64,000 nt of DNA. Source: an uncultured Clostridia bacterium. GTDB taxonomy: Bacteria; Bacillota; Clostridia; Oscillospirales; Ruminococcaceae. The translations under genes were made by a program, and so were the position numbers. Positions 36,369 to 46,564 of the stretch are shown here, in pieces; the stretch's first letter is position 1, and every line of letters begins with the position of its first letter. The notes beneath the pieces are model-generated. The model ran no database searches, had not been told where the DNA came from, and saw nothing but the letters and a program-made list of their open reading frames with translations. The stretch lies in the NCBI GenBank assembly GCA_946567425.1, contig CAMNXF010000008.1, positions 1 through 64,000 on the forward strand, written 5' to 3'.

Positions 36369-39300
36369 TTATTCTTCGTCAAAATCGTCGCTGACCGGAT
36401 CGGACGGCTCGCCGAATTCCTCCTCGTCGTCCAGACCGTCGTCAAAATCCGCGTCCTCGTCGTCGTATTCCTCATCGTCGGCGAACATATCATCGGGATC
36501 GTCGCTTGTAATGCCGCCCTCGCCCGAATCCTCGCCGATAATGTCATAGCCCGCGGCATTGAGAGACGCGTCGTCGGAGCGGTAATCCTCGTTGAAGCCC
36601 TGCTTGCCGTAGCTCGTGTTCTCTTCCTCTTCGCCGTCGTCCTTGAGGTCGATCTCCTTGCCCGCGTCGTCAAGTATACGGATATCCAGACCCAGACCCT
36701 GCAGCTCGCTCACCATTACCTTGAACGACTCGGGAACGCCGGGTTTCGGCACGGAATCGCCCTTTACAATAGCTTCGTAGGTTTTCTGGCGACCCATAAG
36801 GTCGTCCGACTTTACGGTCAGTATCTCCTGAAGCGTATACGCCGCGCCGTAAGCCTCCAGTGCCCAAACCTCCATTTCACCGAAACGCTGACCGCCGAAC
36901 TGAGCCTTACCGCCCAACGGCTGCTGCGTAACGAGCGAGTACGGACCCGTGGAACGCGCGTGTATCTTATCGTCGACCAGGTGATGCAGTTTAAGATAGT
37001 ACATATAACCGACGGTTACGGGGGAGTCAAATTTCTCGCCCGTTCTGCCGTCTACGAGCTGCGTTTTGCAGTCGCTCGTCCATGCCAACTTTGTGAAGTC
37101 GATGCCCGCGCCGCCCTCGCCGAGAAGCTCCTTGCGCTTGCCTCTCGCCTCGTCGTAGAGCGCGCGTATATCCTGTTCGTGAGCGCCGTCGAATACAGGC
37201 GTCGCGATTTTCCAGCCGAGCGCTTTTGCAACGTAACCGAGGTGAACCTCAAGCACCTGTCCGATGTTCATACGTGACGGAACGCCCAAGGGGTTCAGTA
37301 CGATATCGAGCGGAGTTCCGTCAGGCAGGAACGGCATATCCTCTTGTTTGAGAATACGCGAAACGACGCCCTTGTTTCCGTGACGACCCGCCATTTTATC
37401 GCCGACGGATATCTTGCGCTTCTGCGCGATATAAACGCGTACCTTTTCGTTTACACCCGGCGACAGATCGTCACAGTTCTCGCGGTTGAACACCTTAACG
37501 TCCACGACGATACCGCTCTCGCCGTGCGCAACGCGCAGCGAGTTGTCGCGCACCTCGCGCGCCTTTTCGCCGAAGATCGCGCGGAGCAGCTTTTCCTCTG
37601 CCGTAAGCTCCGTCTCGCCCTTGGGCGAAACCTTGCCGACCAGAATATCGCCCGAATGTACCTCCGCGCCTATTCTGATTATGCCGCGGTCGTCGAGATC
37701 CTTCAGCACCTCATCGGAAAGGTTCGGGATATCGCGTGTGATCTCCTCCGGACCGAGCTTTGTCTCACGGCATTCAAGCTCATATTCCTCTATATGAATT
37801 GACGTGTACACGTCGTTGTAGACCAGCTTCTCGTTGATGAGCACCGCGTCCTCGTAGTTGTAGCCCTCCCACGTCATAAAACCGATGAGAGCGTTCTTTC
37901 CGAGCGCGATCTCGCCCATTTTTGTAGCGGGACCGTCCGCGATAACGTCGCCCTTTGCCACGCGCTCGCCCTTGTTGACGATAGGACGCTGATTTACGCA
38001 GTTGCCTTGGTTGGAGCGCTTGAACTTGATAAGCTTGTACATGTGCTCCCTGCCCTCGTCCGTTCTGATGATAATGCGGTCGGCGGAGACCTCGGAAACA
38101 ACTCCGTCCTCCTTTGCGCATACGACAACGCCCGAGTCAACGGCAGCCTTGTACTCCATTCCCGTGCCGACAATAGGATTATCGGTGACCATAAGCGGCA
38201 CTGCCTGGCGCTGCATGTTCGCACCCATAAGGGCACGGTTCGCGTCGTCGTTCTCGAGGAACGGGATCATAGCCGTAGCCACGGACACCACCATTTTCGG
38301 TGAAACGTCCATATAGTCAACCTTTTCACGCTCAATCTCGAGGATAGAATCGCGGCATCGCGCGTTCACGCGGGGTCTCGCGAAGTGTCCGTCCTCGTCA
38401 AGCGGCTCGTTTGCCTGCGCAACGACATAATTATCCTCAACGTCGGCGGTCATATAAACGACCTCGTCCAGCACCTTGCCCGTAGTCTTGTCGACCTTAC
38501 GGTAGGGAGCTTCGATAAAGCCGTAAACGTTGATGCGTGCAAACGTCGCGAGGTAAGAGATAAGTCCGATGTTGGGACCTTCGGGGGTCTCAATGGGACA
38601 CATACGTCCGTAGTGCGAATAGTGAACGTCACGTACCTCAAATCCTGCACGGTCGCGCGAAAGTCCGCCCGGACCGAGCGACGACAGACGGCGCTTATGC
38701 GTAAGCTCCGCAAGCGGGTTGTTCTGATCCATGAACTGCGACAGCGGCGAAGAGCCGAAAAACTCCTTCATAGCCGCGATAACCTGACGCGCGTTGATGA
38801 GCGACGACGGCGTTACCTTTTCGGTATCGTTCGCCTGGAGTCCCATTCTCTCGCGGATAGTGCGTTCCATTCTGGTAAAGCCTATTCTGAACTGGTTCTG
38901 GAGCAGCTCGCCCACGCAGCGGATACGTCTGTTTCCAAGGTGGTCGATGTCATCGATGTCTCCCACACCCTCGTTGAGGTTGATAAAGTAGCCGACTGCC
39001 GCGAAAATGTCCTCCAGCGTGATGTGCTTGGGGATAAGCTCGTCGGAGCGCTTTGCGATAAGCTCCGCGAGCGTTTCCTTATCGTCGCCCGCTTCCTCGA
39101 GAATATCCGCGAGTACGCCGAACTTGACCTGCTCGTTGATGCCCAGCGCCTCAACGTCCAGATCGCCCGTATACAGATGAATGTCGACCATACCGTTGCC
39201 GACGATCTTCATCACGCCCTCGCCCTCGGGCTTGTAGACGGATACCTCCATTACGCCCGAGTTCTGAATTTCCATTGCCATATCGGCAGTGATGATACCG

Positions 39301-40229
39301 CCCTCCTCGGCAAGCAGCTCGCCCGAAAGGGGCGCAACAACGTTCTCGGCGGCTTTCTTTCCCACAAGCCGCTGAGCTATGCCGAGCTTCTTATTGTATT
39401 TATAGCGTCCGAAACGCGACAGATCGTATCTTTTAGCGTCAAAGAACAGGTTGTCGAGCGTAGTCCTTGCCGAATCGACGGTTGCGGGCTCTCCGGGGCG
39501 GAGCTTTCTGTAAACCTCGAGCAGAGCCTCCTCCTCGTTCTTTGTGTTATCCTTACCGTTTTCTATAGTAACGGTAATTCTCGGATCCTCGCCGAACTTG
39601 TTTATGAGATCCGCGTCGCTCGAAAGTCCGATAGCGCGCAGAAATGTCGTGCAGGGGAACTTTCTGTTCTTGTCGATACGCACGTAAAACACGTCCGAGC
39701 CGTCCATTTCAAGCTCGAGCCAAGCGCCCCTGTTCGGGATAACGGTCGCCTTAAAGAGCTTTTTGCCTGTTTTATCATAATCAAAGCCGTAGTAAACGCC
39801 CGGAGAACGCACCAGCTGAGAAACGACGACACGCTCCGAGCCGTTGATGACAAACGTTCCGCTTTCGGTCATAAGCGGCATATCGCCCATATAGATCTCG
39901 TTGTCGATGATCTCGCCCGTTTCCTTGTTGAGCAGGCTTGCTGTGACCTTTAACGGTGCGGCGTAGGTAGCGTCGCGCTCCTTGCACTCCTCAATCGAAT
40001 ACTTTGTGTTTTCCTCCAGTCGGTAATTCACAAAGGACAACTCAAACTTGCCGTTCGAGTCGACGATCGGGGATACGTCTTTAAAAACCTCTTTGATTCC
40101 TTCGTTAAGAAACCACTCATAGTTATCCTTCTGAATACCGATGAGGTTCGGCATATTGATGACCTCATTGATCTTCGAGAAGCTCTGTCTTGTGGTTTTT
40201 CCCGACTGCACAGGCTTTGTATTCACCAT
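36369..40229 (-). CDS. rpoB: DNA-directed RNA polymerase subunit beta
   Basis: This 1286-residue subunit is complete. The rifampicin-binding segment ([31 protein letters not shown]) keeps the Asp, His and Ser positions usually changed in resistant strains, so it looks susceptible. The C-terminal half carries [13 protein letters not shown] and [28 protein letters not shown]. The last 90 residues are a long Asp/Glu-rich tail, which is notable in length. It has its own consensus promoter; rplJ and rplL, often cotranscribed upstream, are not present. Confidence 0.97.
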   Translation of the reverse strand: MVNTKPVQSGKTTRQSFSKINEVINMPNLIGIQKDNYEWFLNEGIKEVFKDVSPIVDSNGKFELSFVNYRLEENTKYSIEECKERDATYAAPLKVTASLLNKETGEIIDNEIYMGDMPLMTESGTFVINGSERVVVSQLVRSPGVYYGFDYDKTGKKLFKATVIPNRGAWLELEMDGSDVFYVRIDKNRKFPCTTFLRAIGLSSDADLINKFGEDPRITVTIENGKDNTKNEEEALLEVYRKLRPGEPATVDSARTTLDNLFFDAKRYDLSRFGRYKYNKKLGIAQRLVGKKAAENVVAPLSGELLAEEGGIITADMAMEIQNSGVMEVSVYKPEGEGVMKIVGNGMVDIHLYTGDLDVEALGINEQVKFGVLADILEEAGDDKETLAELIAKRSDELIPKHITLEDIFAAVGYFINLNEGVGDIDDIDHLGNRRIRCVGELLQNQFRIGFTRMERTIRERMGLQANDTEKVTPSSLINARQVIAAMKEFFGSSPLSQFMDQNNPLAELTHKRRLSSLGPGGLSRDRAGFEVRDVHYSHYGRMCPIETPEGPNIGLISYLATFARINVYGFIEAPYRKVDKTTGKVLDEVVYMTADVEDNYVVAQANEPLDEDGHFARPRVNARCRDSILEIEREKVDYMDVSPKMVVSVATAMIPFLENDDANRALMGANMQRQAVPLMVTDNPIVGTGMEYKAAVDSGVVVCAKEDGVVSEVSADRIIIRTDEGREHMYKLIKFKRSNQGNCVNQRPIVNKGERVAKGDVIADGPATKMGEIALGKNALIGFMTWEGYNYEDAVLINEKLVYNDVYTSIHIEEYELECRETKLGPEEITRDIPNLSDEVLKDLDDRGIIRIGAEVHSGDILVGKVSPKGETELTAEEKLLRAIFGEKAREVRDNSLRVAHGESGIVVDVKVFNRENCDDLSPGVNEKVRVYIAQKRKISVGDKMAGRHGNKGVVSRILKQEDMPFLPDGTPLDIVLNPLGVPSRMNIGQVLEVHLGYVAKALGWKIATPVFDGAHEQDIRALYDEARGKRKELLGEGGAGIDFTKLAWTSDCKTQLVDGRTGEKFDSPVTVGYMYYLKLHHLVDDKIHARSTGPYSLVTQQPLGGKAQFGGQRFGEMEVWALEAYGAAYTLQEILTVKSDDLMGRQKTYEAIVKGDSVPKPGVPESFKVMVSELQGLGLDIRILDDAGKEIDLKDDGEEEENTSYGKQGFNEDYRSDDASLNAAGYDIIGEDSGEGGITSDDPDDMFADDEEYDDEDADFDDGLDDEEEFGEPSDPVSDDFDEE

Positions 40230-40309
40230 CGGCTTTAATCACTCCTTAATTAAATAACGCGGAATTTCAGGCGCAAATAGCCTATAACTCCATTATGATA
40301 CATTTTAAT

Positions 40310-40338
40310 ATTTTACCACATTCGGAACAATTTGTCAA
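40310..40338 (-). promoter_or_regulatory. Promoter of rpoBC
   Basis: Minus-strand TTGACA at 40333-40338 and TAAAAT at 40310-40315 with a 17-base spacer, followed by a leader of about 75 bases. Confidence 0.85.
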
Positions 40339-40441
40339 GGGCTAATTCAAAATATTTTTGTATATTTTTGTTTTTTCGTGAAATCACCCGTCGAACGCCG
40401 CAGAAATGCCGCCCTTTCGGGCAATATAGCCGATAAAACGC

Positions 40442-40478
40442 AAAAAGGCGCTGCCACGTCCAAAACGGGCAGCGCCTT
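40442..40478 (-). terminator. Terminator of the small acidic protein gene
   Basis: AAGGCGCTGCC and GGGCAGCGCCTT pair strongly; on the minus strand five T residues follow. It isolates rpoB from upstream transcription. Confidence 0.88.
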
Positions 40479-40503
40479 GTGTGATTTTAATTTTTTTCGG
40501 AAA

Positions 40504-40824
40504 TCAAAGCTCCTCGTCGGATTCCTCTGTGCTGCCGAAAATATCGCTGTTCGAGAACGGAGTCTCCGTTACTGCCGCAGCCTCGACCGCGCTGCTTTCG
40601 GGAACCGCGTCTGCGACAGCCTTTGCGAGCGACGGCTCGTCCTCGACATCCATATCCTCGTCAAAATCGAAGTCCCAATCATCGTCGATATCGTCGCTGT
40701 CCCAATCGTCGTAATAGTTTTCCTCGTTTTCCTTTTCGAGTTTCTTTTTAGTGATATAAGTCGCCGCCGCGATACCGCCCGCGACAGCCAATGCGCCCAC
40801 CATAAAAATTCCTAAAGCCTTCAT
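40504..40824 (-). CDS. Small acidic membrane-anchored protein
   Basis: This 106-residue protein starts with one membrane helix (about residues 3-24), a short KKKLEKE linker and then a strikingly Asp/Trp-rich segment (residues 34-62) and an Ala/Glu/Ser tail. No family is recognised. The ATG at 40824 follows an AAGGAGG site. A monocistronic unit is indicated by its own terminator. The acidic segment might bind cations or basic proteins, but there is no direct evidence. Confidence 0.75.
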   Translation of the reverse strand: MKALGIFMVGALAVAGGIAAATYITKKKLEKENEENYYDDWDSDDIDDDWDFDFDEDMDVEDEPSLAKAVADAVPESSAVEAAAVTETPFSNSDIFGSTEESDEEL

Positions 40825-40944
40825 AGCCGTTTCCTCCTTAAATTTCGGCAAAACTGCCGCGTTGAATACTGTACATCTATTATATACCCATTTCAAAAAA
40901 AATGCAAGCGTCGGCAAAAAATTTGGTAACTTTCACCAAAGCGG

Positions 40945-41685
40945 CTACATATTTCCTGTCATATTCATCAAAATTGATATTGCCGCTATCGGCGCGGTCT
41001 CGCACCGAAGTATACGTTTCCCGAGCGACACCGACGCAAATCCCAGTTTTTGCAGCTCCTCAGCCTCGGCGACCTCAAATCCGCCCTCGCTGCCGATAAC
41101 GATATCCACGTTCCGTTTAAATTCGCTCACCGCGCTTTTCAGCGGAATGTCAGAGCACTCATAAAACATTATTCCCGTATTCTCCTCGGAAATGAACCGT
41201 TTTAATTCGGTAAATTCCACCGCTGCTCCGACCGTCGGTACTATTCCGCGTCCACACTGCTTTGCCGCCTCCAATGCGATTTTTTGGTATCTTGGCAGTT
41301 TTTTGCGCATTTGCTTTTCATCGGGACGCGATACGCAACGCTTGGTAAATATTGGAATTATCTCAGCCGCTCCGCACTCTACCGCCTTCTGAACGATAAA
41401 CTCCATTTTGTCGCCTTTCGGCATTGCCTGAAAAAGCCGCAGATAAATGTTCGGTTCGGCTTGGTTGACGCTTTTTTCGATTATCCTGAACGTGCAGCAG
41501 TCGCCGTCTGCGCCCTCAAACTCCGCGAGATGATCAGCGAGTTTGCCGTCGCACAACACCGCGAGATCGCCCCGCCGCATTCTGAGCACGGACACAATAT
41601 GCTTTACGTCCTCGCCGGTTATCACCGCCGAGCTTTCGGATATGTTCTCCGTGAAAAATCTCGGGTATCTCCAACGCTCCATCAT
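40945..41685 (-). CDS. rsmE: 16S rRNA (uracil-1498-N3)-methyltransferase
   Basis: This 246-residue SPOUT-class enzyme methylates U1498 of 16S rRNA. An N-terminal PUA-like domain (RYPRFFTENI, VLRMRRGD) is followed by the knotted domain with QKAVECGAAEIIPI, ALEAAKQCGR, IGSEGGFEVAEAEEL and LGKRILRCETAPIAA, where SAM binds. Its start overlaps the stop of the thioesterase gene by four bases (ATGA), so the two are coupled. ATG 41685 and ATG 41682 are adjacent; the first is assumed. Confidence 0.94.
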   Translation of the reverse strand: MMERWRYPRFFTENISESSAVITGEDVKHIVSVLRMRRGDLAVLCDGKLADHLAEFEGADGDCCTFRIIEKSVNQAEPNIYLRLFQAMPKGDKMEFIVQKAVECGAAEIIPIFTKRCVSRPDEKQMRKKLPRYQKIALEAAKQCGRGIVPTVGAAVEFTELKRFISEENTGIMFYECSDIPLKSAVSEFKRNVDIVIGSEGGFEVAEAEELQKLGFASVSLGKRILRCETAPIAAISILMNMTGNM

Positions 41686-42119
41686 GGCGTCACCCGTATA
41701 TCTTGCTGCGCGTGTTTTTCCATTACCTCGTAAAAATCGGGCATTGCTTTTTTGAAATTCAGCGGTTTGAACGTCCGCGAATCCACAAACCCGTGCGAAC
41801 TCGTACCCACCGTGAGAATGTCCGTTTCTCCCTTGCGCGTAACCGTATACTCAAACTCTATTCTTGCCGGAGTAAGCCGCGATATTCTCGCCTCGATAAG
41901 CAGAGTGTCGTCATATTTCGCGGGAAGTCTGTAACGGCAGGAAATTCCCGTTACGGGCAGCATAACGCCCGATTTTTCCATATCCGCGTAGCTCATGCCC
42001 GCCGCCTTGATATAATCCGTCCGCGCGATCTCGAACCACACGGGATAAACCGCGTGGTGTACCACTCCCATGCAGTCCGTTTCCGCGTAACGAACCGTGA
42101 CCTCGGTTATATTCGCCAT
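41682..42119 (-). CDS. Acyl-CoA thioesterase (YbgC/4-hydroxybenzoyl-CoA type)
   Basis: This 145-residue hot-dog-fold protein cleaves acyl-CoA or acyl-ACP thioesters. The motif RYAETDCMGVVHHAVYPVWFE contains the Asp that defines the family's active site. The substrate is unknown; short acyl chains are common in this branch. It lies 11 bases after the dehydrogenase gene and overlaps rsmE, forming a three-gene group. Confidence 0.88.
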   Translation of the reverse strand: MANITEVTVRYAETDCMGVVHHAVYPVWFEIARTDYIKAAGMSYADMEKSGVMLPVTGISCRYRLPAKYDDTLLIEARISRLTPARIEFEYTVTRKGETDILTVGTSSHGFVDSRTFKPLNFKKAMPDFYEVMEKHAQQDIRVTP

Positions 42120-42130
42120 TGCCGCCTCCG

Positions 42131-42898
42131 TTAAAACTTTTTGCGTTTAGACTGGAACAACCCCGCCACAAACGCCTGCACTCTGTCAGGAACGAACTTA
42201 GCCGCCAGCAGAAGCGCCTTTGTCGCCCTATTTTCCGTTATCAGCAGCGTGCCGCCGAACATTTCTCTCACTGCGTGCTCGGCAAGCTTTTCACTCGGAT
42301 ATGCGGCGGTCAGGAATTTAACGCGCGCGGTCTCGCTGAACTCCGTGGCAACGGGTCCCGGGCAGAGCATTGACACATGAACGTGGCTTTTCTTCGACCT
42401 CAGCTCCTCCGCGACTGCCTCTGTCATACGCACGATATAGCTCTTGCTCGCGTAATACGACGAGAACCACGGTCCGGGAATAAATCCCGCCATGCTCGCG
42501 GTATTCAGTATATACCCGCAGTCGCGCCGCCTGAAATCGCGGAGGAACAGCTTAAACAGTATGTGGAACGCCTTTACGTTCACGTCGAGCATATCCAGCT
42601 CGCGTTCGAGATCTGTTTCCGCGAAATCGCCGAAAACGCCGTAGCCCGCGTTATTTATCAGAATATCGATATTATACTTACGCACCTTTTCATAAAGCGC
42701 GAACACCTGATTTTCCTTTGAAAGATCCGCCGTTATGCACATTGCCTTTACGCCGTATTTGTCGACAAGCTCGTTCTTCAGCTCGATGAGCCTGTCGCGG
42801 CGGCGTGCCGTCAATATTACGTTTATTCCGTGTCTTGCCAGTGAACGCGCGATATCGCGCCCAATTCCGGAGCTTGCGCCCGTTACCAAAGCTATCAT
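42131..42898 (-). CDS. Short-chain dehydrogenase/reductase
   Basis: This 255-residue classical SDR has the NAD(P)-binding TGASSGIG at residues 6-13, NNAG at 82-85, catalytic Ser135 and the YxxxK motif with Tyr148 and Lys152. Arg32-Arg34 after the second strand suggest NADP preference. The C-terminal basic region ends in KRKKF. It resembles the DltE/YqjQ-type group, with unknown substrate. It is the first gene of the dehydrogenase-thioesterase-rsmE group. Confidence 0.88.
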   Translation of the reverse strand: MIALVTGASSGIGRDIARSLARHGINVILTARRRDRLIELKNELVDKYGVKAMCITADLSKENQVFALYEKVRKYNIDILINNAGYGVFGDFAETDLERELDMLDVNVKAFHILFKLFLRDFRRRDCGYILNTASMAGFIPGPWFSSYYASKSYIVRMTEAVAEELRSKKSHVHVSMLCPGPVATEFSETARVKFLTAAYPSEKLAEHAVREMFGGTLLITENRATKALLLAAKFVPDRVQAFVAGLFQSKRKKF

Positions 42899-42987
42899 AT
42901 CATACCTCTATTCTTTTTATTCGGGGTGATGGAAAATGTTGACGAAAGCCAAGCCGATTTGCGTACTCTCTGCTTCGTTCAAACAAT

Positions 42988-43152
42988 GTCGACAAAAGCG
43001 GATTTATCTGAAAGCAAGCTGTGCACCGGCTCACTTCGTTCGCCTAGCCGAACTGATTTGCGTACTTTCCGCTCCGTTCGCTTTGCTCACTGCGCTGCAA
43101 GTACATAAATCAGCTCGCTTGCACAGCTTGCCTGAAGCATTATTTTGCCGAC
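42988..43152. repeat. Hairpin-forming inverted-repeat element, about 165 bp
   Basis: Ends GTCGACAAAA at 42988-42997 and TTTTGCCGAC at 43143-43152 are inverted, with further inverted pairs inside: GCAAGCTGTGCA with TGCACAGCTTGC, and CTGATTTGCGTACTT with AAGTACATAAATCAG. A partial direct copy (GATTTGCGTACT followed by GCTTCGTTC) lies just left at 42956-42980. No reading frame is convincing. It fills most of the gap between the esterase and dehydrogenase genes. Confidence 0.6.
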
Positions 43153-43155
43153 AAA

Positions 43156-44658
43156 TTACTTTTTGATCCTGAATGGAGCCAACGGCAATCCGAAACCGCT
43201 GAAAATGTGTATCTCGGCGTAATTTTTCCAGAGATAACGCACCCCGCAGGGATTGGGAACCTCGTCGCACGAAAGGAAAATACGCTCTCCCGATACGTCA
43301 GCCCAGACGGGATAGTACACTCCGTCCTCGCCACAAATCTCGAACCCGTCCGGCTCTCCCTTTACCTTAAACCCGCCGCGCGCGTTTGCGAATTGCAGTT
43401 CCACCATATCGCCGCGCCAGATAACGTTTTTGAACGTCGGAGCGAACGCGCCGTCGCAGCCGCCATATACCATCTCCATTGCCTGCATGGCAAATCTGTG
43501 ACCTACGGGCTCCTTGTCGACGGGGTGGATATTATCGCGCTCGCCGCAGTCCAGCGTTACTATTATGCCCGTATTCTTTATTGTATTGTAAACGCGCATC
43601 TGTGCCTCGCGTATTCTGCTCCAACTGTCGCCGTCGGGGTTGCCGCCCGCGTACATCGGCAGCTGCGCGATAATGAACGGCAGCCCGTCGTCCTCCCAAT
43701 CGTCACGCCAGTTGCGGATAAGCTGAGTGAGCAGCGTGTAATACGCGTCGGGGTGGCTTTCGTCGGTCTCGCCCTGATACCAGAGCACGCCGCCCAGCGT
43801 ATACGGGAATACGCGCGACACCATGCTCTCGTGGAGTATGCCCGGCGAAGTCGGGTTGCAGGGCGCGATGGGTCCCGGATAACGATCCTCACCGCAGTAT
43901 TCCAGACAGCCCTCCCAGGTGTGCTCGCCCTCAGACGCGTAGTATTCGGCACTTTTTGCCCACCATTCCTGCTGATAGACCATATATTCGCGGTAATCGG
44001 CGATCATCTTGCTGACGTCCTTGCCCTCGACAGCTGCGTCGTAATCGTCAAAGTAGACCTTTGCGTCGCCCGCGGCGTACTCGCGCTTTATCCAGCAGGA
44101 CGCGGAAGTGCCGCCCCAGTTGCAGCCGATAACGCCGACCGTAACATCCAGCAGCCGTGACATCTCCTTGGCGAAGAAGTAGCCGACCGCGCTCCAGTGC
44201 GCCGCGCTTTCCTTGTCAGCGAAATCCGTCCAGCAAGCGTTCTGCATACTTTCTTCGTAGTCGTCGTCGTAGATCGTCTTTTTGGGAACATAATAATAAC
44301 GCACGTCGCGGGTATCGTCGTTTTCAAGACACTCCTTGCCGCCCTTGCAGTTGCAGAGCTCAAGCTCCATGTTCGACTGACCGCCCGCAAGCCATACCTC
44401 GCCTATTGCGACATTTTCAATACGCTCGACCTGATTGTTGTCGTCGTCGTAGAGCTTTAAAATGACAAAGCGGCACGCTCCCATAGGCGGGAAAACGATT
44501 TTCCATTTTCCGTCCTTGACGGCGCATGAGGAGTGAAATCCGCAGAGCTCGCCGTGAATAATCGTGCCCTCCTCGCCCGTGCCGAACACGCAGATGTTTT
44601 TGCCGCGCTGCAATACCATGCCGTTGGTAAAGATCGGTGCTGTCTGAAATTTCGCCAT
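43156..44658 (-). CDS. Sialate O-acetylesterase-like carbohydrate esterase
   Basis: This 500-residue SGNH-type esterase has GGQSNMELE with nucleophile Ser95, GGVLWYQGETD and a C-terminal DNIHPVDKEPVGHRFA block carrying the Asp-x-x-His pair. It would remove acetyl groups from sugars, either sialic acid or plant polysaccharide decorations. There is no signal peptide. ATG at 44658 is chosen because AAAGGGG stands upstream; the longer TTG start is not used. The gene has its own strong promoter, divergent from the ABC exporter. Confidence 0.88.
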   Translation of the reverse strand: MAKFQTAPIFTNGMVLQRGKNICVFGTGEEGTIIHGELCGFHSSCAVKDGKWKIVFPPMGACRFVILKLYDDDNNQVERIENVAIGEVWLAGGQSNMELELCNCKGGKECLENDDTRDVRYYYVPKKTIYDDDYEESMQNACWTDFADKESAAHWSAVGYFFAKEMSRLLDVTVGVIGCNWGGTSASCWIKREYAAGDAKVYFDDYDAAVEGKDVSKMIADYREYMVYQQEWWAKSAEYYASEGEHTWEGCLEYCGEDRYPGPIAPCNPTSPGILHESMVSRVFPYTLGGVLWYQGETDESHPDAYYTLLTQLIRNWRDDWEDDGLPFIIAQLPMYAGGNPDGDSWSRIREAQMRVYNTIKNTGIIVTLDCGERDNIHPVDKEPVGHRFAMQAMEMVYGGCDGAFAPTFKNVIWRGDMVELQFANARGGFKVKGEPDGFEICGEDGVYYPVWADVSGERIFLSCDEVPNPCGVRYLWKNYAEIHIFSGFGLPLAPFRIKK

Positions 44659-44698
44659 AAAAAATTCCCCTTTCAAAGAAAAAGAATGTACCGTTTAT

Positions 44699-44764
44699 AT
44701 TTTACCTCTTTTTGGACAAAATGTCAAGAAATATCTTTACAAAATTAAAAAAATATATTATAAT
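44699..44764. promoter_or_regulatory. Divergent promoter pair
   Basis: Minus strand: TTGACA at 44722-44727 and TAAAAT at 44699-44704, for the esterase. Plus strand: TTTACA at 44736-44741 and TATAAT at 44759-44764, for the ABC exporter. Each has a 17-base spacer, and the -35 boxes lie nine bases apart. Confidence 0.8.
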
Positions 44765-44809
44765 AATAAGATAGAGTTTTATTAAGATGCATGGGAGGAT
44801 TTCAGACAA

Positions 44810-46564
44810 ATGCTCAGACTTGCGCGGTATTTGAAAGAATTTATGCTGAACGTGACCGTTGGTCCGGCTTGCAAGCTGACCGAGGCGATATTCGAACTTA
44901 TCGTGCCGCTCGTAATGGCGGAGATAATCGACGTGGGCATCGCAAACGTCGACACGGACTATATTTGGCGGCACGGGGTAACGCTGATTATTCTGGCGGT
45001 GTGCGGACTTACGTTCGCGTTGGTGTGCCAGTATATGGCGAGCGCGGCTTCGCAGGGCGTGGGAACGCGTCTGCGCGACGATCTGTACGCGCACATAAAC
45101 ACGCTGTCCTACAGGGAACTTGACAAGCTCGGCACCGCGGCGCTCGTTACGCGCATTTCCAACGACGTAAACCAAGTGCAGACCGCCGTCGCTATGCTGA
45201 TACGTCTGGTGGTGAGAGCGCCGTTTCTGGTTATTGGCGCGACCATTATGGCGTTCACTATCTCGGCGCGGCTGTCGCTGATCTTCTTGGGAGCAATGGC
45301 GGCGATAGTCGGTGTTATGTACCCGATAATGCGCATTACCGTAAAGCTGTTCAAAAAGCAGCAGAAGTCGTTGGACGGCATTTCGCGCATAACAAGGGAG
45401 AATTTGTCGGGAGTGCGCGTCGTGAGAGCGTTCTCGCGGCAGGACTACGAAATGGAGCGCTTTGAGGAGACCGCCGAGGAGTACCGCAAATTCGCGGTCA
45501 GGGCGGGCAGAATAAACGCGCTGCTCAACCCCGCGATATTCGTCGCGGTGAACGTCGCGTATCTGCTTATAGTCTGGATAGGCGGCGGCTTTGTGGACGG
45601 CGGCATCGACGGACTTACACAGGGCAAGGTCATTGCGCTTGTCAACTATATGACGCAGATATCGCTCGCGCTTGTCGTAGTGGCAAATCTGGTGACTATC
45701 TTCACGAAAGCGGCGGCTTCGTCTGCGCGTATCAATGAAATTTTCGATATGCAGCCCTCGATCGTTGGTGCGGAAGCTTCGCCGAAACAAGACGAAAATG
45801 CGCCCGCCGTCGAATTTGACAACGTAAGCTTTTCCTACGTCGGCGGAGAAAATTCGCTTGAAAAAATCTCGTTTTCGCTCAACAAGGGAGAGACACTCGG
45901 AATTATCGGCGGTACGGGTTCTGGCAAATCCACGCTTGTAAATCTGCTGTGCCGCTTTTACGACACGGGCAGCGGCACGGTCAGGGTGAACGGCGCGGAC
46001 GTGCGCGATTACCCGACAGAGGAGCTGCGGCGGCTTATCGGGATAGTTCCGCAGAAAACGGAGCTGCTCAGCGGCACGCTCCGCGAGAATATGAAGCTCG
46101 GCAGAACGGATATATCCGACGAACAGATACAAAAGGCGCTTGAGATAGCGCAGGCAAAGGACTTCACCGACAACCTTGACGGCGGGCTTGACGCGCGTAT
46201 CTTACAGGGCGGCAAGAACCTCTCAGGCGGACAGAAACAGCGTTTGACTATCGCGAGAGCAGTCGCGCAAAACCCCGAGATACTGATACTCGACGACAGC
46301 TCCAGTGCGTTGGATTACGCTACGGACGCTAATCTCCGCAAGGCTCTGAAAACGCTGCCGGTGACGTGCGTTATCGTATCGCAGCGAGCGAATTCCATTC
46401 GGCACGCAGACAAGATAATCGTGCTTGACGACGGTGAGGCTGCGGGTATAGGCACTCACGCGCAATTGCTGAAAAGCTGCGAGGTATACCGCGAGATATG
46501 CCTTACACAGTACACCGAGGAGGAGCTTCTTGAACAGGAGAAAGAGGAAGGGGGCGCTTTATAA
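44810..46564 (+). CDS. ABC exporter half with degenerate ATPase site (subunit 1)
   Basis: This 584-residue protein joins six membrane helices with an ATPase domain. Walker A is GGTGSGKS and the signature LSGGQ is canonical, but Walker B ends ILILDDSSSALD with Asp where the catalytic Glu should be, and the H-loop has Gln (VSQR) instead of His. This is the pattern of the first subunit of heterodimeric exporters such as TM287/288 and LmrCD. It exports drugs or lipids of unknown identity. It overlaps the second subunit gene by one base. Confidence 0.92.
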   Translation: MLRLARYLKEFMLNVTVGPACKLTEAIFELIVPLVMAEIIDVGIANVDTDYIWRHGVTLIILAVCGLTFALVCQYMASAASQGVGTRLRDDLYAHINTLSYRELDKLGTAALVTRISNDVNQVQTAVAMLIRLVVRAPFLVIGATIMAFTISARLSLIFLGAMAAIVGVMYPIMRITVKLFKKQQKSLDGISRITRENLSGVRVVRAFSRQDYEMERFEETAEEYRKFAVRAGRINALLNPAIFVAVNVAYLLIVWIGGGFVDGGIDGLTQGKVIALVNYMTQISLALVVVANLVTIFTKAAASSARINEIFDMQPSIVGAEASPKQDENAPAVEFDNVSFSYVGGENSLEKISFSLNKGETLGIIGGTGSGKSTLVNLLCRFYDTGSGTVRVNGADVRDYPTEELRRLIGIVPQKTELLSGTLRENMKLGRTDISDEQIQKALEIAQAKDFTDNLDGGLDARILQGGKNLSGGQKQRLTIARAVAQNPEILILDDSSSALDYATDANLRKALKTLPVTCVIVSQRANSIRHADKIIVLDDGEAAGIGTHAQLLKSCEVYREICLTQYTEEELLEQEKEEGGAL

